Under the pieces are notes generated by a model that worked only from the letters and a program-made list of their open reading frames with translations, was not told where the DNA came from and made no database searches. From the NCBI GenBank assembly GCA_963716865.1, contig CAVQUF010000005.1:434001-498000 (forward strand): a DNA stretch of 64,000 nucleotides. The letters run 5' to 3'. Of this stretch, positions 8,038 through 15,806 are shown piece after piece (the stretch's first letter is position 1; each line of letters begins with the position of its first letter). Source of the stretch: AC-32 sp963716865. GTDB lineage: Bacteria > Actinomycetota > Thermoleophilia > Gaiellales > Gaiellaceae. A program made the position numbers and the translations under genes.

Positions 8038-9126
8038 GTGCGCGGTCACTACCGGATCCTGGTCGGAATGGCAGCGGGGGTCGGCAAGACCTACCGGATG
8101 CTCGAGGAGGGCCGACAGGCGCAGGCGCAGGGGCGCGACGTCGTGATCGGCTACCTCGAGCCCCACGACCGCCCCGACACGGCCGTACTCGCGGAAGGGC
8201 TCGACGTCGTTCCACGGCTGCGCGCCGCGCACGGCGAGCTCGAGCTCGACGAGATGGACGTCGACGCCGTCATCGCGCGGAAGCCGGAGCTCGCCCTCGT
8301 CGACGAGCTCGCGCATACGAACACGAGCGCGATGCGCAACGAGAAGCGCTTCCAGGACATCGACGAGATCCTCGCCGCCGGCATCGACGTGATCTCGACG
8401 GTCAACGTCCAGCACCTCGAGAGCCTCAACGACGCGATCTTCGAGCTGACGGGTGTCCGCGTCCGCGAGACGTTCCCAGACCGAATCCTGGACGAGGCGG
8501 ACGAGGTCGTGCTCGTGGACCTCTCTCCGGAGGAGCTGCAGGACCGGCTACGGGCAGGCAAGGTCTACTCCCCGGAGCGCGCGGCAGTCGCTCTCGAGAA
8601 CTTCTTCCGGCACGAGAACCTCGCCGCCCTGCGCGAGCTCGTTCTGCGCGAGGTGGCCGAGGACGTCGAAGCGCGCAGACAACCGGCGAGCCTCGAGCCG
8701 CTCAGCAAGCAGGCGGTCGGGGAGCGGATCCTGGCCCTGATCGAGCCGCAGCCCAAGTCACAGCGGATCCTCCGGCGGGCATGGCGCTCGGCACAGCGGC
8801 TCGACGCCGAGATCGACGCCCTCTGGATGCGGCCGTCGGGGTACGAGCCGACACCGGAGGAGACGACGCAGCTCGCCGCGCTCCGGCGACTCGCAAGCGT
8901 TCTCGGAATCCACTTCCTCGAAGAGGACGGGGACGACCTCGTCGAGGCCGTGCGTCGCGTCGCCGGCGAGCGCGGCTCGACATACATCTTCGTGGGAACG
9001 CCCGACGAGCGCCGGCGGGTCGAGATCCTACGGGGCTCACTGCTCTCTCGGATGGTGCGCGAGCTGCCTGGCCTCGACATCCGCGTCGTCGCGGACCGCA
9101 GCCGGCGGGAGGAACAGCCCCGGTGA
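8038..9126 (+). CDS. kdpD: KdpD N-terminal sensor domain protein (no kinase domain)
   Basis: The 362-residue protein starts with the KdpD domain: Walker A-like GMAAGVGKT (residues 10-18), VVIGYLEPHDRPDT, LVDELAHTNTS, RFQDIDEILAAGIDVISTVNVQHLESL and RETFPDRILDEADEVVLVDLSPEEL. A UspA-like domain follows (from about residue 235). It ends there, without the DUF4118 membrane region or kinase of a full KdpD (about 900 residues). Those parts occur separately at 1-388 and 466-1878, so KdpD is split. It starts at GTG after a weak purine stretch (AAGGTGGCGAAA). Its TGA overlaps the next GTG by 2 nt. Known role of this domain in whole KdpD: cytosolic regulation by ATP and other ligands. Confidence 0.92.
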   Translation: MRGHYRILVGMAAGVGKTYRMLEEGRQAQAQGRDVVIGYLEPHDRPDTAVLAEGLDVVPRLRAAHGELELDEMDVDAVIARKPELALVDELAHTNTSAMRNEKRFQDIDEILAAGIDVISTVNVQHLESLNDAIFELTGVRVRETFPDRILDEADEVVLVDLSPEELQDRLRAGKVYSPERAAVALENFFRHENLAALRELVLREVAEDVEARRQPASLEPLSKQAVGERILALIEPQPKSQRILRRAWRSAQRLDAEIDALWMRPSGYEPTPEETTQLAALRRLASVLGIHFLEEDGDDLVEAVRRVAGERGSTYIFVGTPDERRRVEILRGSLLSRMVRELPGLDIRVVADRSRREEQPR

Positions 9127-9635
9127 CCGGGCTCGCGTTCTGGCGGCGAAGGCCTCCCTCGGTGGAGCCGGGTGGCCGGCGCCTGCTCGTCCCGTTCACG
9201 GGCGGCGAGCTCGACCCGGTGGTGCTCAAGGCCGCGATCCGGATCGCCAAGGTCTGGGAGGCGACCCTCGTGCCCGCATACCTGATGGTGACCCCGCTCG
9301 ACTTCGAGCTCGACGCGCCGCTGCAACATCAGGTCGCCCAGGCCGTGCCGCTGCTGGAGGCAGTCGAGCACGCGGGTCTTCGCGCCGGCCTGGCCGTGGA
9401 CGCCCGGGTCGAGACCGGCCGCAGCGCGACGCACGCGCTGCAGCGACTCTGGGACGCGGAGCGCTTCGACCGGATCGTCGTGCCGGCGCCCTCGGTGCGT
9501 GGCCACGGCTTCACGCCGAAGGAGCTCCAGTGGATCCTGATGCACGCGCCCTACGAGACCCTGATCCTGCGCCCGGAGCCCGAGCCGGACGACGAGCAGC
9601 GCCGCGCGGACTCGCTGGAGGCCGTCGTCGGCTAG
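9123..9635 (+). CDS. UspA-like nucleotide-binding domain protein
   Basis: This 170-residue protein starts at a GTG overlapping the KdpD-N stop (GTGA). After a basic N-terminus it reads like a universal stress protein: RLLVPFTGGELDPVVLKAAIRIAKVW for strand 1/helix 1, then a hydrophobic middle and DRIVVPAP...GFTPKELQWILMHAPYETLILRPE, where UspA usually has G-2x-G-9x-G(S/T). The nucleotide-binding glycines are not clearly retained. The overlap means it is co-translated with KdpD-N and probably works with it. A potassium- or nucleotide-signalling role is inference. Confidence 0.7.
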   Translation: MTGLAFWRRRPPSVEPGGRRLLVPFTGGELDPVVLKAAIRIAKVWEATLVPAYLMVTPLDFELDAPLQHQVAQAVPLLEAVEHAGLRAGLAVDARVETGRSATHALQRLWDAERFDRIVVPAPSVRGHGFTPKELQWILMHAPYETLILRPEPEPDDEQRRADSLEAVVG

Positions 9636-9856
9636 GGGTGCGCCGCGCGCCTGCTCTCCAGGCGCTCCTGGAAGCAGCGGCGCAGGTGATCGCCGCTCAG
9701 GCGCGGGAGCAGGCGCGGCTTGGGCAACGGGACCGGGACGACCCGGACGTCGCCGACGCGGTTGCCGTGGCAGCGCTCGTACGCATCGTGCTCCCCCAGC
9801 ACCGGCTCCGGCGGCTTCCGCCGGAGCCAGCCGAAGAGCCGAGCGAAAAACGCCAT
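9632..9856 (-). CDS. small conserved-looking hypothetical protein, 74 aa
   Basis: The product is basic, with an amphipathic start (MAFFARLFGWLRRKPPEP) followed by HDAYERCHGNRVGDVRVVPVP and a charged end. It is not recognised. It converges with the UspA-like gene (4-nt overlap of stops) and lies 42 bp after the DUF59 gene, so it may be the last gene of the minus-strand run 13803-9632. Confidence 0.5.
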   Translation of the reverse strand: MAFFARLFGWLRRKPPEPVLGEHDAYERCHGNRVGDVRVVPVPLPKPRLLPRLSGDHLRRCFQERLESRRAAHP

Positions 9857-9898
9857 CGCGCGGGTCCTACCACGTTCGCCCGGCGGTTTGAACCCCGG

Positions 9899-10198
9899 CT
9901 AGCCGAAGCCGAGAATGAACTTCGCGTCGTCGGACATCTTCTCCGGCGTCCACGGCGGATCCCAGGTCAGCTCGGTCTCGACGTCCTCGACCTCGGGCAT
10001 CGAGCGCACGACCTCCTCGACCGACTGCTGGATCAGCGGCCCCGCGGGGCAGCCCATCGACGTGAGGCTGTAGCGCACGTGCACGCGCGGGCCCTCGACC
10101 TCGACGTCGTAGACGAGGCCGAGCTCGACGATGTCCATCCCGAGCTCGGGGTCCTCGACGGAGCGCAGCACCTCGAAGACGTCGTCACGCGTCGGCAT
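9899..10198 (-). CDS. MIP18/DUF59 family iron-sulfur cluster assembly factor
   Basis: The 99-residue protein has the DUF59 fold signature: VFEVLRSVEDPELGMDIVELGLVYDVEVEG near the N-terminus, the invariant Cys motif TSMGCPAGPLI at about residues 46-56, and the hydrophobic C-terminus ELTWDPPWTPEKMS. The family (SufT, PaaD, MIP18) helps Fe-S cluster assembly or maturation. The ATG at 10198 lies within the last 14 nt of the preceding GFA-family gene, indicating translational coupling. SufT-like use is the likeliest, since no paa or suf genes are visible in the window. Confidence 0.88.
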   Translation of the reverse strand: MPTRDDVFEVLRSVEDPELGMDIVELGLVYDVEVEGPRVHVRYSLTSMGCPAGPLIQQSVEEVVRSMPEVEDVETELTWDPPWTPEKMSDDAKFILGFG

Positions 10199-10625
10199 GG
10201 GCCCCAGCGTACCGCGGCAGCCCGTCCTCGGGGAGCTCGTCCCACGGGGCGCGCGAGTCGACGAAGGAGTGGTACTGCGGCCGGATCTCAGGATCGCCGT
10301 CCAGCGAGCCGAGGCGAACCGAGACCTCGTCGCCGTCCGGCCAGTGGCCGCCGAAGAGGCTCGACCCGCAGGCCGTGCAGAAGACCTTCCTCGCCGTCCC
10401 GCCCTCGGGCTGGAAGACGCGGAGCAGCTCCTCGCCTGCGAGCAGCCGGAACCGCTCGCGCGGGACCCGGCCCTGCGTGAGCCCGAACGTCCCCGAGTGC
10501 TTGCGGCAGAACGAGCAGTGGCAGTGGCTCGCCCTCCGGAAGGGAAGCTCGACCTCGAAGCGCACACCTCCGCACAGGCAGCTTCCAAGTAACAGTCTGT
10601 TACTAAGTCGCTCTGGCTCCGTCAC
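10185..10625 (-). CDS. GFA/Mss4-like zinc-binding protein
   Basis: The 146-residue protein carries the GFA-family cysteine pattern: SCLCGGVRFEVE near residue 15, HCHCSFCRKHSG near residue 34, and VFCTACGSSLFGG near residue 82. This is the two-Cys-plus-Cys-pair zinc arrangement of the glutathione-dependent formaldehyde-activating family. Most such proteins are of unknown activity, and the family name should not be taken as function. It starts 6 bp downstream of the glpX stop, so it is probably part of the same transcript, and overlaps the DUF59 gene by 14 nt. Confidence 0.88.
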   Translation of the reverse strand: MTEPERLSNRLLLGSCLCGGVRFEVELPFRRASHCHCSFCRKHSGTFGLTQGRVPRERFRLLAGEELLRVFQPEGGTARKVFCTACGSSLFGGHWPDGDEVSVRLGSLDGDPEIRPQYHSFVDSRAPWDELPEDGLPRYAGAHADA

Positions 10626-10631
10626 GAGAGA

Positions 10632-11648
10632 TCAGTAGCCGAGCAGCCGGACTTCCTCGCGGCGGGCTCGGGCGAAGAAGTGGATCCCGTCCACGAAGCG
10701 CACCCAGTTGCACCGCGTGCACATGACGAGCGAGTGCGTCCGCGCGCTGTCCGCGAGGAAACGGACCCCGCGCAGGAGGTCGCCGTTGGAGACGCCGGTC
10801 GCCACGACGATCACCTCGCCCGCCGCGAGGTCCTCGATCGCGAACACGCGCTCCAGGTCGTCGACGCCGGCCTCGGTGGCGGCGGTCACCTCGCGCCGCG
10901 AGGTCGGCCAGAGCTGCGCCTGGAGCTCGCCGCCCAGGCAGCGCAGCGCCGCCGCGGACAGCACCGCCTGGCGGGTGCCGCCGATCCCGATCGCCAGGTG
11001 GTCGTTCGTCCCGCGCACCGCGGCCGAGATCGACGCGGTCACGTCGCCGTCCTGGATCAGCTTGATGCGCGCGCCGGAGGCGCGGATCTCCTCGATCAGG
11101 TCGTGGTGGCGCGGCCGGTCGAGGACGATCGTCGTGATGTCGTTGACCATCCGCTCGAACGCGTCCGCGATCGCGCGGATATTGTCGCCGACCGGCTTGC
11201 CCAGGTCGATCGCTCCGCGCGCCTTCGGCCCGACGGCCATCTTGCGCATGTACATGTCCGGCAAAGTCTGGAAGGAGCCCGGCTCGCCGACCGCGACCAT
11301 CGACATCGCGCCGTAGCCGCCGCGCGCGACAACGCCGCGTCCCTCGAGAGGGTCGAGAGCGAGATCGACCTCGACACCGCCCGAGCCGAGCGTCTGCTCC
11401 ACGGCGAGCTGGTCGCCCTCGTCGCCGGCCCCGACCACCACGCGCCCGTCGATCGGCAGCTGCTCCAGCGCAAGGCGCATCGCCGTCGCGGCGTCCTCCT
11501 CGGCCGCCTGCTGGTCGGCGCGCCCGAGCCAGCGCGCTCCGGCGAGCGCGGCCCGCTCGGTCACGCGTGCGTAGCTCTCGCAGAGGCAGAAGCGGTTCTC
11601 CTGGCCGAGCGGGTCTGCCCGCCCTTCCTGCGGCGCGGTCTCGGTCAC
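10632..11648 (-). CDS. glpX: class II fructose-1,6-bisphosphatase (GlpX type)
   Basis: This 338-residue protein shows the GlpX landmarks: GRVVVGAGDEGD, the metal-binding region VDLALDPLEGRG, GEPGSFQTLPDMYMRKM, KLIQDGDVTASI and GIGGTRQAVLSAAALRCLGGELQAQLWP. The family hydrolyses fructose 1,6-bisphosphate (some members also sedoheptulose bisphosphate) in gluconeogenesis. In common GlpX the residues after GIGG are APEG; here they are TRQA, which may matter for substrate. The GTG at 11648 overlaps the stop of the 2-phosphoglycerate kinase gene (GTGA), so the two are translationally coupled. The longer open frame upstream is a shadow of that gene. Confidence 0.9.
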   Translation of the reverse strand: MTETAPQEGRADPLGQENRFCLCESYARVTERAALAGARWLGRADQQAAEEDAATAMRLALEQLPIDGRVVVGAGDEGDQLAVEQTLGSGGVEVDLALDPLEGRGVVARGGYGAMSMVAVGEPGSFQTLPDMYMRKMAVGPKARGAIDLGKPVGDNIRAIADAFERMVNDITTIVLDRPRHHDLIEEIRASGARIKLIQDGDVTASISAAVRGTNDHLAIGIGGTRQAVLSAAALRCLGGELQAQLWPTSRREVTAATEAGVDDLERVFAIEDLAAGEVIVVATGVSNGDLLRGVRFLADSARTHSLVMCTRCNWVRFVDGIHFFARARREEVRLLGY

Positions 11649-12556
11649 CGCACCACCGCGGGCTGGGCCGCCGTCAGAACGAGCTCCATGACCTCGCCGA
11701 TCGCGCGCTCCATGTCCCCGTTCTCGATCACGGGCACCCGGTGCTTGCGCGCCCGGCTGAGGATGTGTTCCTGGATCAGACGGATGTCTGCGAACGAGTC
11801 GAGGTACTTCTCGTACGAGCGCACGCCCGAGGAGTCGCTGTCGCGGATCCAGAAGTGGCTCGCGTGGGCCTCGGGGTCGGTGATCGCGAGCACGCACTCG
11901 ACCACGAGCGCGCCCTCGATCTGCTTCGGGAGCATTCCCGGAACGAGGTGGATGCCCTCGAGCACCATCGACCAGCCCTCCTCGAGCGCCCGGTCGATGG
12001 CCGCGCGGACGCCGACGAGCACCTCGCGCGTCTGCTCGAGGAATCCGTCGCGGACCGAGTCCACGACCTCGTCGTCGTCGCCGGCCATCGCGCGGCCCGC
12101 GTCGAAGCTCGAGTGGTGGATCGCCGGCATGAACTCCTCGGAGAAGAAGGCCCGCATCGTCTGGCGGACGAAATCGGTCGACGTCACACGCGTGATCCCG
12201 AGCCGGTAGGCAACGTCGGTCGCGACGCTCGACTTGCCCGTGCCGGTCGCGCCGCCGACGAGCAGGATGATCGGCTTGTCGAGCTCGTAGAGGTCGCGGT
12301 AGCGGCGCAGCTGCCGCATCGCGGCGGCTCCCTCCTCGGGGCCCAGCGTCTCGAGCGCGACCTCCTCGAGCCGCTCGATCGTCGTCGCGGGGCGGTCGCG
12401 CGCGGCCAGGTCGGCCTCGACGGCAAGCGCGAGCTCGTAGGCGCGGTCTGCCGAGAGGCCGGACGCGATCAGCGCGCGCGCCATCAGGCCCTTCGAGAAC
12501 GGCAGGCCGTCCTCGCCGCCGAGCGGCAGCGGCTGGCGGTAGCGCCGGTCGGTCAA
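11645..12556 (-). CDS. pgk2: 2-phosphoglycerate kinase (cyclic 2,3-DPG pathway)
   Basis: The 303-residue protein has an N-terminal ATP-cone-like segment (about residues 1-90: LPFSKGLMARALIASGLSADRAYELA) and a P-loop kinase domain with IILLVGGATGTGKSSVA, TSTDFVRQTMR, a long helical insert, MVLEGIHLVPGML and a base-binding ENGDMERAI end. This layout matches the 2-phosphoglycerate kinase of methanogens, which makes 2,3-diphosphoglycerate from 2-phosphoglycerate and ATP. It overlaps the cDPG synthetase stop by 4 nt and the glpX start by 4 nt. The neighbouring synthetase makes the assignment strong. Confidence 0.9.
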   Translation of the reverse strand: MTDRRYRQPLPLGGEDGLPFSKGLMARALIASGLSADRAYELALAVEADLAARDRPATTIERLEEVALETLGPEEGAAAMRQLRRYRDLYELDKPIILLVGGATGTGKSSVATDVAYRLGITRVTSTDFVRQTMRAFFSEEFMPAIHHSSFDAGRAMAGDDDEVVDSVRDGFLEQTREVLVGVRAAIDRALEEGWSMVLEGIHLVPGMLPKQIEGALVVECVLAITDPEAHASHFWIRDSDSSGVRSYEKYLDSFADIRLIQEHILSRARKHRVPVIENGDMERAIGEVMELVLTAAQPAVVR

Positions 12557-13803
12557 GGGGTGACCACCTCCATCGCGCTTGCTTTCTCGGCGAGGGCGAG
12601 CAGCTTCCCGTCGAGGTCCTCGTTCGTGACGAGGTCGTTGTCCGCGAACACGAGCTCGCGTCCTTGCGAGAGCGCAGCCTCGGCGACGACGTCGATCGCG
12701 GCCGCCTTGATCTCGACGAGGTAGACATCGGCGTCGACCTGCTCGAGCTCGGCCTGGAGGGCCTCCCGCCGGGCGAGGTTGCCGGAGACGAAGGTCACCT
12801 CGGCGCCGTGCTGCTCCTCGAGATGCCGCCTCAGCGTCTCATGGGCCGATGCAGGCGCCGTAGAGAAGAACGCGATGCGGCGGCCGGCGACGGGCGCGAC
12901 CGGCCGCGGCCGGAGCTCCACGGAGACCACCGGCACGTCCTTCACCTCGGCAATCGCCTCGAGCAGCCGCGCGTCGGCGGCCCCGGTGACGACGACGAGG
13001 TCAGAGATGAGGATCCGGAAGGCGTTCAGGTAGCCGGTCACGACCTCGACGGGCTGGGCGGCGCTCGTCACGAGCACGCGCGCGCCGGCGTCCACCGGTG
13101 GGATCGCCGCGCCGCTGCCGTCGAAGACGACGAGATCGGGCCCGCGCTCGGCCGCGAGGGCGGCGCCGGCGAGGACGTTCGATTCCCCGGGCGCTCCAGC
13201 GAGCCCGCCTCCGCAGCGCCGGCAGCCGATCGTCACGACCCCGGCGAGGGCGGCCGTCTCCAGGTAGTCGGAGGCGGCGTGGCGGCCTCCACGCGAGAGC
13301 TCGAGCAGGAACTCCGGCGTCGGCTGCACGTCCGCGACCTCGGGCTCGGGCGGGCCACCCCGGCCCATCGCCACGACGACCACGTCGCGGTCGCGCGCGA
13401 GCAGCCGCGCGAGATGGCCCGTGACCGCGGTCTTGCCGACCCGCTTGCCCGTGCCGATCACGGCCAGCGAGGGAATCGGGTACGGGGCGAGCTCGGGCGG
13501 GTCGAAGCGGAAGTCGGCGCCGACGTACGGCAACCCGAGCGCGAGCACGCGGCTCGCGACCCGGAAGCGCTCGCGCGGCCCGAGCACCGGCTCGTCGGAG
13601 AGGTCGACCACGATCTCCGGCCCGTGCTCGGCGATCCCGGCCTCCAGGCCGGCCACGCAGGGCACGCCGTAGTCCTCTCCGCCGAGGAGCTTCTCGGTCC
13701 CGCCCGCGAGCCACACCGCCACGACCTCGTGTGGCAACGCAGCGAGAGCGTCGCGGACCACCGGCCCGTAGTGCTCCCCGTCGATGACCGCGAGCGCCCT
13801 CAC
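12553..13803 (-). CDS. cpgS: cyclic 2,3-diphosphoglycerate synthetase
   Basis: At 416 residues it is close to the length of the archaeal enzyme. It begins RALAVIDGEHYGPVVRDALA, has a Walker A-type loop VIGTGKRVGKTAVTGHLAR near residue 125, VVVVAMGRGGPPEPE, a Cys-rich IGCRRCGGGLAGAPGESN, LVVFDGSGAAIPPVDA, and a C-terminal half ending VFADNDLVTNEDLD. The enzyme forms the intramolecular anhydride of 2,3-diphosphoglycerate with ATP. It overlaps the kinase gene that makes its substrate. It starts at GTG 13803; no -10 box or ribosome binding site was found there, so the promoter may lie upstream of the metallophosphoesterase gene. Confidence 0.9.
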   Translation of the reverse strand: MRALAVIDGEHYGPVVRDALAALPHEVVAVWLAGGTEKLLGGEDYGVPCVAGLEAGIAEHGPEIVVDLSDEPVLGPRERFRVASRVLALGLPYVGADFRFDPPELAPYPIPSLAVIGTGKRVGKTAVTGHLARLLARDRDVVVVAMGRGGPPEPEVADVQPTPEFLLELSRGGRHAASDYLETAALAGVVTIGCRRCGGGLAGAPGESNVLAGAALAAERGPDLVVFDGSGAAIPPVDAGARVLVTSAAQPVEVVTGYLNAFRILISDLVVVTGAADARLLEAIAEVKDVPVVSVELRPRPVAPVAGRRIAFFSTAPASAHETLRRHLEEQHGAEVTFVSGNLARREALQAELEQVDADVYLVEIKAAAIDVVAEAALSQGRELVFADNDLVTNEDLDGKLLALAEKASAMEVVTP

Positions 13804-13826
13804 GCCCCTGGCCGCCCTTCGCTCAC

Positions 13827-13843
13827 GCCCGGCGGAGCCGGGC
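13827..13843. repeat. GC-rich perfect hairpin upstream of cpgS
   Basis: GCCCGGC, loop GGA, GCCGGGC: a perfect 7-bp stem in the 151-bp gap between the metallophosphoesterase and cpgS. A mirror-type hairpin with the same stem sequence (loop TTC) lies at 48528-48544. There is no U-tract, so it is a weak terminator or attenuator candidate, or a dispersed palindrome. The rest of the gap (13804-13954) shows nothing else recognisable. Confidence 0.4.
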
Positions 13844-13954
13844 TCCGCGAACGGCTGACGCCACTGACGGCACGAGGCTCTCCAGGCCCGTGCTGTTCAG
13901 CACTGTGCCCTCCGGCCTCGCACCGCCAGCGGCGCCCCAGGGACGTGACGAGGG

Positions 13955-14770
13955 TCATCGGCGAGCCGTCACCTCGTCCTCGATCCGGGTCGTGTACTTC
14001 TCGAACGCGAGCGTCTCGGTCGAGAACTGGATGATCCGCTCGCCTCCATGGAACGGGTACCGGCGCCAGACGTCCACGTGGCGGTCGGATACCTCGATCA
14101 CGTTGTAACAGGGCCGCGTCTTGCCGCGGAGCCGCCGCGACGAGACCGTGCCCGCGTTGACGACGAATAGGTTCTCCAGCCGCCAGGCGTACGGGACGTG
14201 CTTGTGCCCCGAGAGGACGAGGTCCACGCCTGCGCGCTGGAGGCACTCGATGCAGTCGCCCGCGTCGTAGACGACGTTCCGCTCGCGGCCCGTGCCCGGA
14301 ACCGGCAGCAGGTGGTGATGGAGCACGAAGATCCGCAGCTCGTCCGGCCCCGACTCGGCGAACTGCTCCTCGATCCAGCCGTAGCGGCCGCGGCCGATCT
14401 GCCCGTGGTCGAGGTCCGGCTCGGTCGAGTCGACGGCGACCACCGTCACGCCCTCGTGCCTGAGCACCGAGTTGCGGTCGCCGAACATGTCCTCGAAGTG
14501 GACGTACCCGACGTTGCGCGAGTCGTGGTTCCCGGGGATGACGACGACCGAGTCGCACGCGATCTGGTCGAGGTAGCCCCTCGCCGTGACGTACTCGTGC
14601 TTGAACCCGAACGTGGTCAGGTCGCCCGAGCAGATAACGATGTCCGGGTCGAGCCCGTTGATCTCGCTGATCGCGCGCTCGAGCAGCTCCGGCACGAAGT
14701 CCGGACCTCCACAATGGATGTCCGAGATGTGCGCGATCGTGACCGCACCACCGTCCTTTCCCTGCGGCAT
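13955..14770 (-). CDS. calcineurin-like metallophosphoesterase
   Basis: The 271-residue protein has the complete dinuclear-metal motif set: ISDIHCGG, DIVICSGDLTTFG, VVIPGNHDSRN, IFVLHHHLLP and LSGHKHVPYAW. The substrate cannot be read from sequence; related proteins cleave cyclic nucleotides, nucleotides or phospholipids. The open frame continues upstream, but ATG 14770 is chosen because TACACT (14777-14782) has its first T 12 nt upstream and the motifs begin at once. It lies 151 bp upstream of cpgS on the same strand. Co-transcription, and even action on a phosphorylated product of that pathway, is possible but unproven. Confidence 0.88.
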   Translation of the reverse strand: MPQGKDGGAVTIAHISDIHCGGPDFVPELLERAISEINGLDPDIVICSGDLTTFGFKHEYVTARGYLDQIACDSVVVIPGNHDSRNVGYVHFEDMFGDRNSVLRHEGVTVVAVDSTEPDLDHGQIGRGRYGWIEEQFAESGPDELRIFVLHHHLLPVPGTGRERNVVYDAGDCIECLQRAGVDLVLSGHKHVPYAWRLENLFVVNAGTVSSRRLRGKTRPCYNVIEVSDRHVDVWRRYPFHGGERIIQFSTETLAFEKYTTRIEDEVTARR

Positions 14771-14844
14771 GCACGAAGTGTAGAGCCGAAGCGTCGCAGG
14801 GAGCGCACCGCGCACAGTGAGCAAATGCCTGGAAGTGACCCGTT

Positions 14845-14890
14845 TACACTGCGCACGTGCGTCCGGCATGAGGCACGACGCGACAGGAGG
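14845..14890 (+). promoter_or_regulatory. leadered promoter and ribosome binding site for the 14897 gene
   Basis: TACACT (14845-14850) is a good -10 box and AGGAGG (14885-14890) is a perfect ribosome binding site 6 nt before the ATG at 14897. This is one of the few conventional leadered starts in the window and contrasts with the many leaderless ones. Confidence 0.5.
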
Positions 14891-14896
14891 TGCAGG

Positions 14897-15271
14897 ATGA
14901 GTTTCGGACGATTCGATCGAACGCTGCCACTGCCGAGTTCTGGCAGTTTCACGGTGCAGGGACCGTTCGACCCGGAGGCGAATGTCGACAAGGCCTTGAT
15001 CATCTTCCAGATCGTTCAGGGCGAAGGAGCGAGCACTGTGCTCGTCGACGGCGCGGGCACCTGGACGAAGGGAAACAGCGAATGGAGCGGAGAGGCGAGC
15101 CCTGACGGCGCCCATCCCGACGGGTCAGCCGGCCAGCTTCAGCGGGGACGCGCGCGGGGCATCGCGCTCGCGGTCGTGATCAAGCCCGGCCAGCTGTTCG
15201 ACAACAACACCAAGTTCGATCCGCCGGCGATCGAGACCCTCACCTGGTGCGCCGACTTCACGTTCGAATAG
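14897..15271 (+). CDS. hypothetical beta-rich protein, 124 aa
   Basis: The protein is not recognised. The reading is supported by a perfect AGGAGG 6 nt upstream. It has alternating hydrophobic residues typical of a beta-sandwich (FTVQGPF, ALIIFQIVQ, STVLVDGAGTW, ALAVVIKPGQLF, CADFTFE), no signal peptide and one Cys near the end. It stands alone between divergent and co-directional genes with its own promoter, so it may be made at high level. Confidence 0.65.
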   Translation: MSFGRFDRTLPLPSSGSFTVQGPFDPEANVDKALIIFQIVQGEGASTVLVDGAGTWTKGNSEWSGEASPDGAHPDGSAGQLQRGRARGIALAVVIKPGQLFDNNTKFDPPAIETLTWCADFTFE

Positions 15272-15356
15272 CACCTGCCAAATAGCAACGCACTGCTCGG
15301 CTGGAGCGGACGCGCCCGCGGTCGCGTCCGCAGGCACTGCTACTCTTGCGCGAGGG

Positions 15357-15722
15357 GTGGCAGAAATCGCCGATTTCCAGGCGTATTGCGGGGAAGACGA
15401 GCCGCGTTTCGCCAACGACGCCGAGCGCGAATGCGCGAAGGTACTCGAGTTCTACGGAGTCCCCTGGGCCTACGAGCCACAGACGTTCGTGCTCGAGCGG
15501 GACGAGGAGGGCCGCGTTCTCGAGGCGTTCACGCCGGACTTCTACCTGCCCGAGCAGGATCTGTTCCTCGAGATCACGGTCATGAAGCAGCGGCTCGTCA
15601 CGCGCAAGAACCGGAAGCTGCGGAAGCTCCGCGAGCAATACCCCGGCGTTCAGATCAAGCTCTTCTACAAGCGCGACATCGAGCGGCTGGCCCAGCGATA
15701 CCAACTCGACCTGGCCTCATAG
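15357..15722 (+). CDS. small PD-(D/E)XK nuclease-like protein
   Basis: The 121-residue protein contains the pattern of a PD-(D/E)XK nuclease core: an early helix FANDAERECAKVLEFYGVPWAYEP with an acidic residue, then FTPDFYLPEQDLFLEITV (PD, 12 residues, E-I-T) followed by a Lys-rich helix KQRLVTRKNRKLRKLREQY. In classical members the third position is Lys; here Thr follows E-I, and a Lys lies three residues on. It starts at GTG 15357 after GAGGG. TACTCT (15341-15346) is a plausible -10. It precedes the HPRT gene. A nucleic-acid role is probable; the exact target is unknown. Confidence 0.6.
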   Translation: MAEIADFQAYCGEDEPRFANDAERECAKVLEFYGVPWAYEPQTFVLERDEEGRVLEAFTPDFYLPEQDLFLEITVMKQRLVTRKNRKLRKLREQYPGVQIKLFYKRDIERLAQRYQLDLAS

Positions 15723-15806
15723 AACGGTTTTTGGAATGCGTGCACTGGCATCGACCGGTCGTTTCCGACGGACGCGCGAGCAGAGCTTGCACGTCCTGAG
15801 GTCGGC

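Noticed and set aside
10632..12728. single 698-residue minus-strand protein
   Set aside because: The first half is a shadow of the 2-phosphoglycerate kinase; only the second half (from 11648) is GlpX.
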